A program made the translations under genes and the position numbers. The notes beneath the pieces were generated by a model. That model did not search any database. It was not told where the DNA came from and worked only from the letters and a program-made list of their open reading frames with translations. From an uncultured Porphyromonadaceae bacterium (GTDB taxonomy: Bacteria > Bacteroidota > Bacteroidia > Bacteroidales > Muribaculaceae), in NCBI GenBank assembly GCA_900550395.1, contig URSD01000063.1:1-7822 (forward strand): DNA of 7,822 nucleotides, in the 5' to 3' direction. How positions within the stretch are numbered: position 1 is the stretch's first letter; each line of letters opens with the position of its first letter. Positions 1 to 6,702 of this stretch are shown one piece after another.

Positions 1-20
1 ACACGAAATACCCCTTGGAA

Positions 21-55
21 CTATGAAATGAACCACCCCCCGGTTCATTTCATAG
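21..55. repeat. Perfect 14-bp hairpin with C-rich loop
   Basis: The arm at 21-34 (CTATGAAATGAACC) is exactly complementary to 42-55, separated by a 7-nt loop of one A and six C. No T-tract follows on the plus strand, and on the minus strand only two T follow, so it is not a textbook intrinsic terminator. It could be a transcript-end structure, an mRNA-stabilising hairpin of a gene beyond the left edge, or a palindromic repeat unit. The structure is directly visible; its role is unknown. Confidence 0.6.
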
Positions 56-228
56 CTAATAAATGTTAAAATCGAGAGTAACTCGCTGTGGGATAGCGAG
101 AAAAAAATTGCATTTTCGTTAGAAAAATTTTTAGTTTGGTGGAAAAGTTACCAGGAGGGTGTTATCGATACAAAAATACATAGATAACAAAAATAACAGA
201 GGGAATTTATATCAGAGAACGTCATGTA
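56..228. other. AT-rich gene-less stretch
   Basis: No credible reading frame is seen. The stretch is much more AT-rich than the flanking genes. It holds a small hairpin (82-87 with 95-100, 7-nt loop), followed on the plus strand by a run of A, and two copies of CAAAAATA (171-178 and 188-195). Read on the minus strand each copy is TATTTTTG, an exact fit to the Bacteroidota -7 consensus TAnnTTTG. These might be promoters for a gene lying left of the window, but in AT-rich DNA such matches arise easily. Confidence 0.4.
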
Positions 229-385
229 CGGACCGGGACCAAGGTCCGGAAGCACGCGCTGTCGCTCCCTACCGGAGCTCGGCGCGTGGTGGATGGTTGA
301 CTCCTTTCCCATGGCTCGTCGGCTTCGCCTCCTCACACATGGGCTGAAAATTGCCCGCCACGCTCCGCGGGCTTTATCTTCTTCT
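229..385 (+). other. Cluster of GC-rich hairpins, possible structured RNA or palindromic repeat
   Basis: Four consecutive inverted repeats are visible: 229-234 with 243-248; 253-259 with 282-288, enclosing a second stem 264-268 with 274-278; 308-313 with 338-343, enclosing GGC-TTC-GCC at 321-329; and 353-358 with 367-372. The last stem (GCCCGC/GCGGGC) is followed by TTTATCTTCTTCTT, which resembles an intrinsic terminator on the plus strand. Short open frames cross this segment on both strands but have no recognisable protein character. It may be a small structured RNA with its own terminator, or an extragenic palindromic repeat. I do not recognise a known RNA family. Confidence 0.4.
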
Positions 386-508
386 TGAGTTGATAGTTTA
401 TAGGGGATAGGTAAGAGGGCGCGGTGGGGGCTTATGTGGAGGCGGGCGCGGGTTGCTTCTGCTTTATGGGACAGGAATAAGTGGTAATAGCGGGGAGTAT
501 GGATGCAG
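386..508. other. Gene-less G-rich stretch
   Basis: No gene is seen. The plus strand is G-rich, with five runs of three or more G between 403 and 452 (403-406, 417-419, 426-430, 444-446, 450-452). The gaps between runs reach 13 nt, so a stable G-quadruplex is unlikely. Confidence 0.35.
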
Positions 509-537
509 AAAGAGCGCGCCGGGATGGCGCGCTCTTT
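509..537 (-). terminator. Strong hairpin terminating the receptor-lipoprotein operon
   Basis: A perfect 12-bp stem joins 509-520 (AAAGAGCGCGCC) and 526-537, with a 5-nt loop. It starts 22 nt past the stop codon of the minus-strand lipoprotein gene. Read on the minus strand the stem ends in CUCUUU and continues UCUGC less the shared bases, so the U-tract is short and lies mostly inside the stem. The position and the A-T closing pairs fit a transcript-end hairpin. Confidence 0.7.
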
Positions 538-559
538 GCGGGTATAGTGTAAAGGGGGA

Positions 560-2518
560 TTATTCAGCTTTGTTCCAGGTGCAGTCGAGGAACTTGAACT
601 CGCCGGGAGCTACGACTTCCCAACGGGCGGTCTCGGTGCGGTTGCTGCCGTCGTAGGTGCCGAATACGAGTGTGAGAGTAACCTGTACGCCGTCCATGGG
701 AGCGAGGTCGGGATGCAGCTTGGCGAGAACGGCGGGCATTACCTCTTCCTCGAAGCGTTTCTTCATGAGGGCTACGACCTCGGCATCGGACATGCCGGCA
801 TAGCCGTCGGGGTACTGTGCCACGGCTTTGTCGGCGCGCAGGTCGACATTGCCCTGATAGGCGGATGCGCCGGTGTAGTACTCGTTGTTGCCGAAGCTGG
901 TGACATAACCGAAACCGCTGGTGATGCTGGTGGAGCCCAGAGGCACGTCGATGTTCTCGTAGACCCAGTCGCAGCATGCCTGATAGTACTGCATGCTGAG
1001 TTCCTGGTTCTTGCCGATGGGGAGCGTGATTACGACGCTGGGGTCGGCAAGCCACCGGCCGTCCTTACGAACGAACTGGAGAGTGGTCTGCTCTATGCCG
1101 TCGTTCTCGGCCCATTCGGAGCCATCGTAGATGTACTGGCGGGCTACATAGCCGGTCTTGTACTCGTTGTAGACGACGTACTTCTGCGTGTCGGCCGTAG
1201 CGTAGGGATAATTAACCTTCAGGAAGATGGGCAGATTGGCGTCGGCCTGTGCAGCAGTAAGGGTGTTGTAGCGGCCGGTGATTTCGATGCACTGCGCGTC
1301 GCTGATGGCGATGACGTTGTCGGGTACGGACCACTTGCTGCCGTCGAAGTAGAAGACGTCGGTGCTCTTGACGGAAGCGACCTCGGCCACGCGGGCGGGA
1401 GCCTTGGCAGGAGCTGCGGCGGCATCGGCGCTGACGTTGCTGACAAACGTGATGGCGCCGTCCTTCACCTCGTAGGTGGCGATGTAGGAGGCGGTGACGC
1501 CGGTGTAGGTCTTGTAAGTTACCTTGAAGACGTCGCCGTCGACCAGGTCGGTGTACTTCTTGCCGAGAGCATAGGGCAGCGACTGCTCCTTGAAGCGTGT
1601 GAACATGAGTTCGCTCACCTGCTCCTCGGTCATGCCCTCATAGCCGGCGGCATACTGTGCGATGGCCTTGCTGCCGCGCAGGTCGGCATTGACCTGATAG
1701 GCGGAGGCACCACTCCAATACTCGTTGTTGCCATAGCTGGTGACATAGCCCTCACCACTGGTGATTCCGGTGGAACCAAGGGGAACGTCCTGAGTCTCGA
1801 ACACCCAGTCGACGATGGCCTGCCAGAAGGCTTTCAGCTCCTCGTCGTTGCGGTCGGCGCTGGCATCGAACGCGATGGTCTGCGGGTCACGGGCAGGGAT
1901 GTCGGGCGTGTCGAAGACAGGGTCAGTGGCGCTGTAGTTGTAGTTCACGACCATATAGTCGCCGAGGACGGCTTCGGGCTTGAGAGCCTTGAGCAGGGCG
2001 GGGATGGCCTGCTTGGGAGCGTGGGCGGGGCTGAGGGCCTCGGCATAATCCTCTTCGCTGCCCCAGACCGTCTTGTAGTCGTCGGCGCTGAGAGTATAGC
2101 TACCTGCGGCATTGAGCTTCTCAAGCTCCTCGGGCAGTGCGTCGGCCTGATTGAAGGTTACCTTCACTGCCGAGCCGTCGTTGAGGGCGAAGTAGGCGAA
2201 ATCGGAAGACGCGAGGAAGGCAGGCATGTACTTTTCGGCGCTGATGGCGTCGGTGAAGCGCTTGAGCTTGCCCACGTTGGCCAGCTCGTCCTTCAGTTCG
2301 TCGCCGGCGAGAGCCTTGTTTGCGCTGAGGCCTGCAAGGGTGGCGTAGTCGTTGTCGGTAAGCGTGTACTCGACAGTCTGCACGTCCTTGTTGATGTCCG
2401 GCATAGCGTCCTCAAAACCGTCGAGATAGTCTTTGTTCCAGCTGTTGTCATCGCAAGCGGTGAGTGCGAGGACGGCGGCAGCGGCTACAAACAGGGTTTT
2501 GGAAATATACTGTTTCAT
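560..2518 (-). CDS. Large outer-membrane lipoprotein with internal duplication, partner of the TonB receptor
   Basis: The 652-residue product starts with a lipoprotein signal peptide: a basic tip, a hydrophobic Ala/Val/Leu core and the lipobox L19-T-A-C22. The lipidated Cys is followed by D23 and D24; acidic residues here are part of the lipoprotein export signal known in Bacteroidota, so display on the outer face of the outer membrane is inferred. Two related units lie exactly 280 residues apart: about 233-360 and 513-648. Each carries a DWV[FY]E segment, DVPLGST, SGxGYVTS[YF]GNNEY and GASAYQ. Between them are an Ala/Pro-rich linker (363-382) and a YDGSxW-like beta-rich segment (about 385-495). 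Two YTL[TS]xxDY segments occur near the N terminus (51-58, 141-148). The gene starts 20 nt after the receptor stop and shares its operon. From memory it resembles uncharacterised Bacteroides lipoproteins encoded beside TonB receptors. It lacks obvious SusD features, and no enzyme motif is recognised. Confidence 0.9.
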   Translation of the reverse strand: MKQYISKTLFVAAAAVLALTACDDNSWNKDYLDGFEDAMPDINKDVQTVEYTLTDNDYATLAGLSANKALAGDELKDELANVGKLKRFTDAISAEKYMPAFLASSDFAYFALNDGSAVKVTFNQADALPEELEKLNAAGSYTLSADDYKTVWGSEEDYAEALSPAHAPKQAIPALLKALKPEAVLGDYMVVNYNYSATDPVFDTPDIPARDPQTIAFDASADRNDEELKAFWQAIVDWVFETQDVPLGSTGITSGEGYVTSYGNNEYWSGASAYQVNADLRGSKAIAQYAAGYEGMTEEQVSELMFTRFKEQSLPYALGKKYTDLVDGDVFKVTYKTYTGVTASYIATYEVKDGAITFVSNVSADAAAAPAKAPARVAEVASVKSTDVFYFDGSKWSVPDNVIAISDAQCIEITGRYNTLTAAQADANLPIFLKVNYPYATADTQKYVVYNEYKTGYVARQYIYDGSEWAENDGIEQTTLQFVRKDGRWLADPSVVITLPIGKNQELSMQYYQACCDWVYENIDVPLGSTSITSGFGYVTSFGNNEYYTGASAYQGNVDLRADKAVAQYPDGYAGMSDAEVVALMKKRFEEEVMPAVLAKLHPDLAPMDGVQVTLTLVFGTYDGSNRTETARWEVVAPGEFKFLDCTWNKAE

Positions 2519-2538
2519 TTAAGTAGTCGGATTGAAAA

Positions 2539-5271
2539 TTAGAAATTGAGACGTAACTTCATGGAGTAGGTGCGGCCGAAGCTGTAGAATACGAACTCGG
2601 CGTTCTCCCATGTGCCGTCCTTGGTGAGAGGACTCTGACCGTGCGTGATGTAGTTGTAGTCGAAGAGGTTGTTCACGCTGCCGGAGATGACGGCGTCGAA
2701 GCCGGCCATCTTGAAGCGGTAGCTGGCGTTGAGGTCGGTGGTGTGTCCCCAGGGCATCTTCCAGGGCTGGGCCACGTCGAGCGACTTGTTGAGGGTCAGG
2801 TTGTTGCTGTTCATGTACTGGTCGGCGTAGTTGCGTGCCTCGAACACCCAGTCGGCGCCGATGCGCATGCCGGGGAAGGGCTTGAAGGTGACGCCGAGAG
2901 CGCCTGTGGTCTGAGGCGAACCGTCGACCTTGATGTTCTTGTAGTTAAGAGTCGAGCTGGCGTGGTCCTCGGCGTAGATGCCCGAAGCGAGAGCGCCGGT
3001 GATGTTGCCCTTTACGTTGGCAAGGGGCTGACCGAGAGAGTTGTAGTAGTAGCCGGTGGCGTTGCTCACCCACTCCCAGTTGCCCATCGAGAGCATACCG
3101 TTGAGTTCAAACCAGTTGGTGGGTTTGACGGTGAAGTCGAGCTCGACGCCCATGTGGCGTGCGTTGATGCCCTGGAGGTTGAGCATGAAGCGGTCGTCGG
3201 TGCCGGAGATGGCGCCGGAGCGCATGATGGCACGGTCGAGCCACTTGGTGTAGTAAGCGTTGAGGGTCAGAGCGAAGATGCGGCTGGAGAAGCCGTAGCC
3301 GACCTCGAACGAGTAGGTCTTCTCGTTGACAGCGTTATCGTTGATGATGTTGCTGGTGTTGTAGGCTGCGAAAGCGTTGGAGAAGAACGGAGCGCGGCTG
3401 ATGTAGCCGGCGTTGAAGAACACGTTGTTGTGTCGGTCGATGTTGTAGTTAGCGCCGCCCTTGATCTGTCCGCCGAAGAAGTTGACCTTGTCGGACTTGC
3501 TGTGAGCGTCGTCATAGTAGAAATGGTCGTCGCGCCAGTAGGTAGTATAAGAAAGCGCGCCGGAGAGAACGAGATTGAGCTTCTTCTCGAGCGTGGTGTA
3601 TTCAACCTGGCCGTAGATGCCCTCCTGCATGGTGTAGCCCTTGAAGTTACGGTAGACGATATCGCCTACTCCGAGGTGCTCGTACTTCCAGTTGGGGTCG
3701 GCTGCTGCGGCATTGTTGACGGGGCTTACGCTCTTACGGTCGGCGTCGTCCATGAAGTATGCGCCGCTGTAGAGGTCGGTAATCTTGTTGTTATGGTCGC
3801 CTACATAGTAGCGGAGGTCGATACCGCCGGTGACGGCCAGACGGTCGCTGTTCTTAAGGTCCCAGAACTTCTTGTAGTTCGATACGAGTCCGTACCACTG
3901 GTGGCTGTTGTTGCTCTTGCTCATCACCATGTTGGAGCCTGTGGTGCTGGCAGCGTTCATATCCTGAACCTTGCCGTAGTCGAAAGTGCCGTCAGGACGG
4001 CGGTAATTCCAGCTGAGAACGCCGGTGGTGCTGACGCCGTTCCAAGCCGAACGATAGTCGGAAGTACGGCCCTGGCCGCTGAGTCCGTAGCCGGAGGAGA
4101 TGGAGGCGTAGATGCTGGTGGCCCAGGACGAGGTGTTGTCGATCTGCCACATATGGCGCAGAGTGAACTGAGGCTTGTGGTAGACGTTGCGGTTGCTGGT
4201 GCGCTGGCGTCCTTCGTTATCGAAGCCGTAGACGGGGTTGAAGCGATAGGGGCTTTCGTCGCCCATGATGTTGCGTACGCCCTGCCAGCCTTCCACGTTG
4301 AGGCCGCCGTAGGTCTTGTTGCGCTGGTCGTGTTCCTGGGGAGCGCCCATGCCGGTGAGCGAGATTTCGTGACGGTCGTTGATGCGCTTCGACACGTTGA
4401 AGAACCAGTTGTAGCCGCTGTAGGCTGTGCCCTGGATGTAGCCGTCGCCCCAGCGGTGCGCGCCGAGGATGGTGACGGCCCAGCCGTTCTTCATGACGCC
4501 TGTGGAGAGCTTGAAGCCGTACTGGTTCATGCCGTCGTTGCCGAAGCCGTACCAGATGCTGCCGCCGCGGTCAACGTCGAGGGTGCGGGTGGTGATGGCG
4601 ATGGTACCGCCGATAGAGGGTGTGGAGAGGATGCTTGCACCGAGGCCGCGCTGTGTCTGGATGTTGCTGGTGACGTCGCTGAGTCCGGCCCAGTTGCTCC
4701 AGTAGACATTGCCGTTCTCCATGTCGTTGACGGGAACGCCGTTGACGGTGACGGCCACCCACTGGCTCTTGAAGCCGCGCATACGGGTCTCGGCATCGCC
4801 GTAGCCGCCGCCCTGCTTGTTAGTGTAGATGCCGGGGGTGGTCTTCAGGATTTCGGGAAATTCCTGCTGGCCGAGCTTGAGGTCGATGGTGGACTGGTCG
4901 ACATTGCTCATAGCCACGGGAGTGACACGGGTCTTACCGATGGCCTGCGTGACGATGACGTCGTTGAGCACCTGGGTGTCGGTGGCGAGCTTGATGACGC
5001 CCATGTCCTTCTTGACGGGGTTCTCAACGCTCTTGAAACCGATGTAGCTGATTTTCACAGCCTTGGCGTTGTCAGGCACGGAGAAAGTGAATTTGCCGTC
5101 GTAGTCGGTGACTGTGGCGACATTGGTTCCGGGCACTGTTACTGAGGCGCCGATAATCGGCTCATCCTGGTCGTCGACAACCTGGCCGGTGATTTTCACC
5201 GCCGCGCTTGCGCTCAAGGCGGCCATGCACGAGATCCAGATTGCACAAGTTAAGAGAAATAGTCTCTTCAT
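2539..5271 (-). CDS. TonB-dependent outer-membrane receptor with carboxypeptidase-D-like N-terminal domain
   Basis: The 910-residue product is a predicted outer-membrane active transporter. The chosen start at 5271 gives a clear signal peptide (MKRLFLLTCAIWIS..., cleavage expected after A21-S-A23). An in-frame ATG at 5328 would add 19 residues ahead of this signal and is less likely. In order: a carboxypeptidase-D-like regulatory domain (about 26-97, with ITGQVVDDQDEPIIGASV and the YDGKFTFSV strand), a TonB-box-like segment (NDVIVTQA, 103-110), a plug domain (about 115-230, with RMRGFKSQ, VNGVPVNDMENG and GGTIAITTRT), and a barrel to the C terminus. The protein ends ...SMKLRLNF with a terminal Phe, as expected for Bam-assembled barrels. 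Length fits the family. The plug is not SusC/RagA-like and the downstream partner is not SusD-like, so glycan import should not be assumed. Substrate unknown. Apparent codon choice avoids TTA, CTA and TCA over at least 830 codons. Confidence 0.95.
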   Translation of the reverse strand: MKRLFLLTCAIWISCMAALSASAAVKITGQVVDDQDEPIIGASVTVPGTNVATVTDYDGKFTFSVPDNAKAVKISYIGFKSVENPVKKDMGVIKLATDTQVLNDVIVTQAIGKTRVTPVAMSNVDQSTIDLKLGQQEFPEILKTTPGIYTNKQGGGYGDAETRMRGFKSQWVAVTVNGVPVNDMENGNVYWSNWAGLSDVTSNIQTQRGLGASILSTPSIGGTIAITTRTLDVDRGGSIWYGFGNDGMNQYGFKLSTGVMKNGWAVTILGAHRWGDGYIQGTAYSGYNWFFNVSKRINDRHEISLTGMGAPQEHDQRNKTYGGLNVEGWQGVRNIMGDESPYRFNPVYGFDNEGRQRTSNRNVYHKPQFTLRHMWQIDNTSSWATSIYASISSGYGLSGQGRTSDYRSAWNGVSTTGVLSWNYRRPDGTFDYGKVQDMNAASTTGSNMVMSKSNNSHQWYGLVSNYKKFWDLKNSDRLAVTGGIDLRYYVGDHNNKITDLYSGAYFMDDADRKSVSPVNNAAAADPNWKYEHLGVGDIVYRNFKGYTMQEGIYGQVEYTTLEKKLNLVLSGALSYTTYWRDDHFYYDDAHSKSDKVNFFGGQIKGGANYNIDRHNNVFFNAGYISRAPFFSNAFAAYNTSNIINDNAVNEKTYSFEVGYGFSSRIFALTLNAYYTKWLDRAIMRSGAISGTDDRFMLNLQGINARHMGVELDFTVKPTNWFELNGMLSMGNWEWVSNATGYYYNSLGQPLANVKGNITGALASGIYAEDHASSTLNYKNIKVDGSPQTTGALGVTFKPFPGMRIGADWVFEARNYADQYMNSNNLTLNKSLDVAQPWKMPWGHTTDLNASYRFKMAGFDAVISGSVNNLFDYNYITHGQSPLTKDGTWENAEFVFYSFGRTYSMKLRLNF

Positions 5272-5505
5272 ACCTTTGTTGCTTGGATTAGAAATATGAA
5301 TAATGAATGATTGGATGTCTACGGGCAATTTTTCCCATTATACCTGCGCATAATGGAAAAAGAGGAGTACTCCCCGGGGAGTTGAAAATCGCTCATCGCC
5401 AGACACGTGGCGGGTTTCTAATTCCTTGTGTGCAACAAAGCGTTTAGAAGTGTACCTTAGGCGCTTACAAGCGCTTCGGAGGGTGATGGCCTCCGTTATT
5501 CGGTG
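5272..5505 (-). promoter_or_regulatory. Long structured 5' leader of the receptor operon
   Basis: If transcription starts just past the TACCTTTG box, the mRNA has a leader of about 230 nt. Visible stems, listed 5' to 3' on the transcript, are 5495-5490/5482-5477 (6 bp), 5474-5470/5465-5461 (5 bp), 5449-5444/5421-5416 enclosing 5440-5435/5429-5424, 5412-5408/5401-5397 (5 bp), the palindrome 5382-5369, and 5356-5350/5341-5335 (7 bp, 8-nt loop). The segment 5376-5382 can pair either with 5369-5375 or, in part, as the overlapping palindrome 5364-5373 forms, a mutually exclusive arrangement. It does not match the conserved boxes of cobalamin, TPP or FMN riboswitches that I know. A regulatory function is inferred from length and structure only. 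Confidence 0.4.
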
Positions 5506-5513
5506 CAAAGGTA
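5506..5513 (-). promoter_or_regulatory. -7 promoter box for the receptor-lipoprotein operon
   Basis: The minus strand reads TACCTTTG, an exact match to the Bacteroidota housekeeping -7 consensus TAnnTTTG, in the common context GCTACCTTTGCACCG. No good TTTG/TTG -33 box is seen at the usual distance upstream; the nearest TTTG is about 31 nt away (5545-5548). Confidence 0.6.
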
Positions 5514-5577
5514 GCAATTTTTGGCTGAAAATAAAACTTTTTAACAAAGCAAGTTCCGTTTTGCAGGCGAAAACCGC

Positions 5578-5585
5578 TATATTTG
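5578..5585 (+). promoter_or_regulatory. -7 promoter box for the plus-strand operon
   Basis: TATATTTG matches TAnnTTTG exactly and ends 22 nt before the ATG at 5608, implying a leader of only about 15 nt. A TTTTG run at 5559-5563 could serve as the -33 element but is closer than usual (14 nt between the elements). This short leader contrasts with the long leader in the opposite direction. Confidence 0.65.
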
Positions 5586-5607
5586 CACCGACAAAATTTC
5601 TCACATT

Positions 5608-6702
5608 ATGACTAAGTTCTATTCCCTGCTGCTCATGCTTTCGGCCGCATGCCTCGCAGAGGCGCGCACCGTAGTGGTGGACGGCACAGACGGCTCGCCG
5701 CTGGCGGCAGCATCCGTTTTCGACGCCGGAGGCGTAATGATTGACCTTACCGATGCCGACGGGGCGTTCTCGACGCCGCAGGCCGCATCAGTCCGCTGCA
5801 TGGGCTACATGCCGGCCGCAGTGACGGCAAGCACGGACACGCTGCGCATGACTCCCCTGCCCTACGAGCTGGACGAGCTGGCGGTGCGCCCGGCCGACAA
5901 AGACGTGATGCGGATGGTATGCTACGTGCGCGAGTTCTGCGGCTGTTCTGCCGACACGGTTTCCCAGGCCGCGTTCGGGGAGTATATGGTAGACTACATG
6001 CTGCCGCTGAAAAAGCTCAAAAAATTCAAGGGGCGGACAATTCCGCGGGCTCTCCTCAGCCGCAACATCATGAAGACAGTGCGGGCAGGCCATCCCGACA
6101 GCCTGACGGTGAATGCCGACGTGAGCGAGGTGTCGTGGCTTCAGCTGGCCGACGTGCCGGAAGGCAAGGACGGCAAGCCGACTGTCATACCCGACAGCCT
6201 GCGGGGACGCACCGTGACGGACACCGTGTGGGGCAAAAGCGGTCCCGTGAAGATAATGAGACTGACGCCCGAGCGCATAAGCGTTTTCATAGACCCGCTT
6301 GCCGAGACCAAAGAACACCGGTGCAGCCCATGGTTCTTCAAGCTGTTCGGCCTGACAATCGATTTCAACGAGCTTAGCGCCAATGATGCCTACCGCGTGA
6401 ATCCGCGCGGCGAGCTGCGGCCCGAGGACCTGCTGATGCGTACTTTCACGATGGAAGCCACTGGCCGCGGCAAGTGGATAAAGAAAAGCTTCGGCAGCAA
6501 GAATCCTGTGCGCATGCGCTGTTTCTTCGAGATATACCCGGTAGAGCTGACTTATCTCAGTGTCGACGAGGCGCGCGAAATCGAGGACAAGCCGGACAAG
6601 CCGAAAGACTTTACCGTGCCGGACATAGCGATGCCCCTGGACGCGGCCACGCTGGACATGATAGAAAAAGCTAAGAACCAATCAGCCGGAAAAGCGTTAT
6701 GA
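5608..6702 (+). CDS. Secreted protein with carboxypeptidase-D-like N-terminal domain, function unknown
   Basis: The 364-residue product has a signal peptide (MTKFYSLLLMLSAACLAEA, cleavage expected near A19) and no further membrane segment, so a periplasmic or envelope location is expected. Residues 20-93 look like a small carboxypeptidase-D-like regulatory beta-sandwich (VVVDGTDGSPLAAASV, a DADGAFSTP turn and a CMGYMP strand), the same domain type that begins the divergent receptor. The remainder (about 95-350) is not recognised. It has a basic patch KKLKKFKGR (135-143), a Cys cluster C105, C111, C113 with C-G-C, a Trp/Phe-rich segment PWFFKLFG (241-248), and a charged tail (EDKPDKPKD). The fit to a barrel is poor and no catalytic motif is seen. 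The short promoter-proximal leader and the signal peptide support this start. Its stop codon overlaps the next start by 4 nt (ATGA), so the two genes are probably translationally coupled. Confidence 0.85.
   Translation: MTKFYSLLLMLSAACLAEARTVVVDGTDGSPLAAASVFDAGGVMIDLTDADGAFSTPQAASVRCMGYMPAAVTASTDTLRMTPLPYELDELAVRPADKDVMRMVCYVREFCGCSADTVSQAAFGEYMVDYMLPLKKLKKFKGRTIPRALLSRNIMKTVRAGHPDSLTVNADVSEVSWLQLADVPEGKDGKPTVIPDSLRGRTVTDTVWGKSGPVKIMRLTPERISVFIDPLAETKEHRCSPWFFKLFGLTIDFNELSANDAYRVNPRGELRPEDLLMRTFTMEATGRGKWIKKSFGSKNPVRMRCFFEIYPVELTYLSVDEAREIEDKPDKPKDFTVPDIAMPLDAATLDMIEKAKNQSAGKAL

Noticed and set aside
713..2542. A 609-codon open frame on the plus strand opposite the lipoprotein gene
   Set aside because: It is an antisense-register shadow with low-complexity Gly/Val/Leu composition. 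The minus-strand product has a lipobox, an internal repeat and an operon context.
2641..5145. An 834-codon open frame on the plus strand opposite the receptor gene
   Set aside because: It lies in exact antisense register with a well-supported TonB receptor. Its product is Val/Gly/Ala/Asp-rich with no domain, and it is explained by missing TTA, CTA and TCA codons in the sense strand.
5272..5328. Upstream in-frame ATG at 5328 as the receptor start
   Set aside because: It would place 19 polar residues ahead of a complete signal peptide; the ATG at 5271 gives a normal exported precursor.
5335..5356. Intrinsic terminator or attenuator in the receptor leader
   Set aside because: The 7-bp stem is flanked by U-rich and A-rich sides that extend the pairing, but on the minus strand it is followed by GGGAAAAATTGCCC and no U tract.
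5272..5505. Cobalamin, TPP or FMN riboswitch in the receptor leader
   Set aside because: The leader has a GATGAGC string, seen near the 3' end of cobalamin riboswitches, but lacks the following GGAGACCTGCC-type box and the central conserved boxes. TPP and FMN signature strings are also absent.
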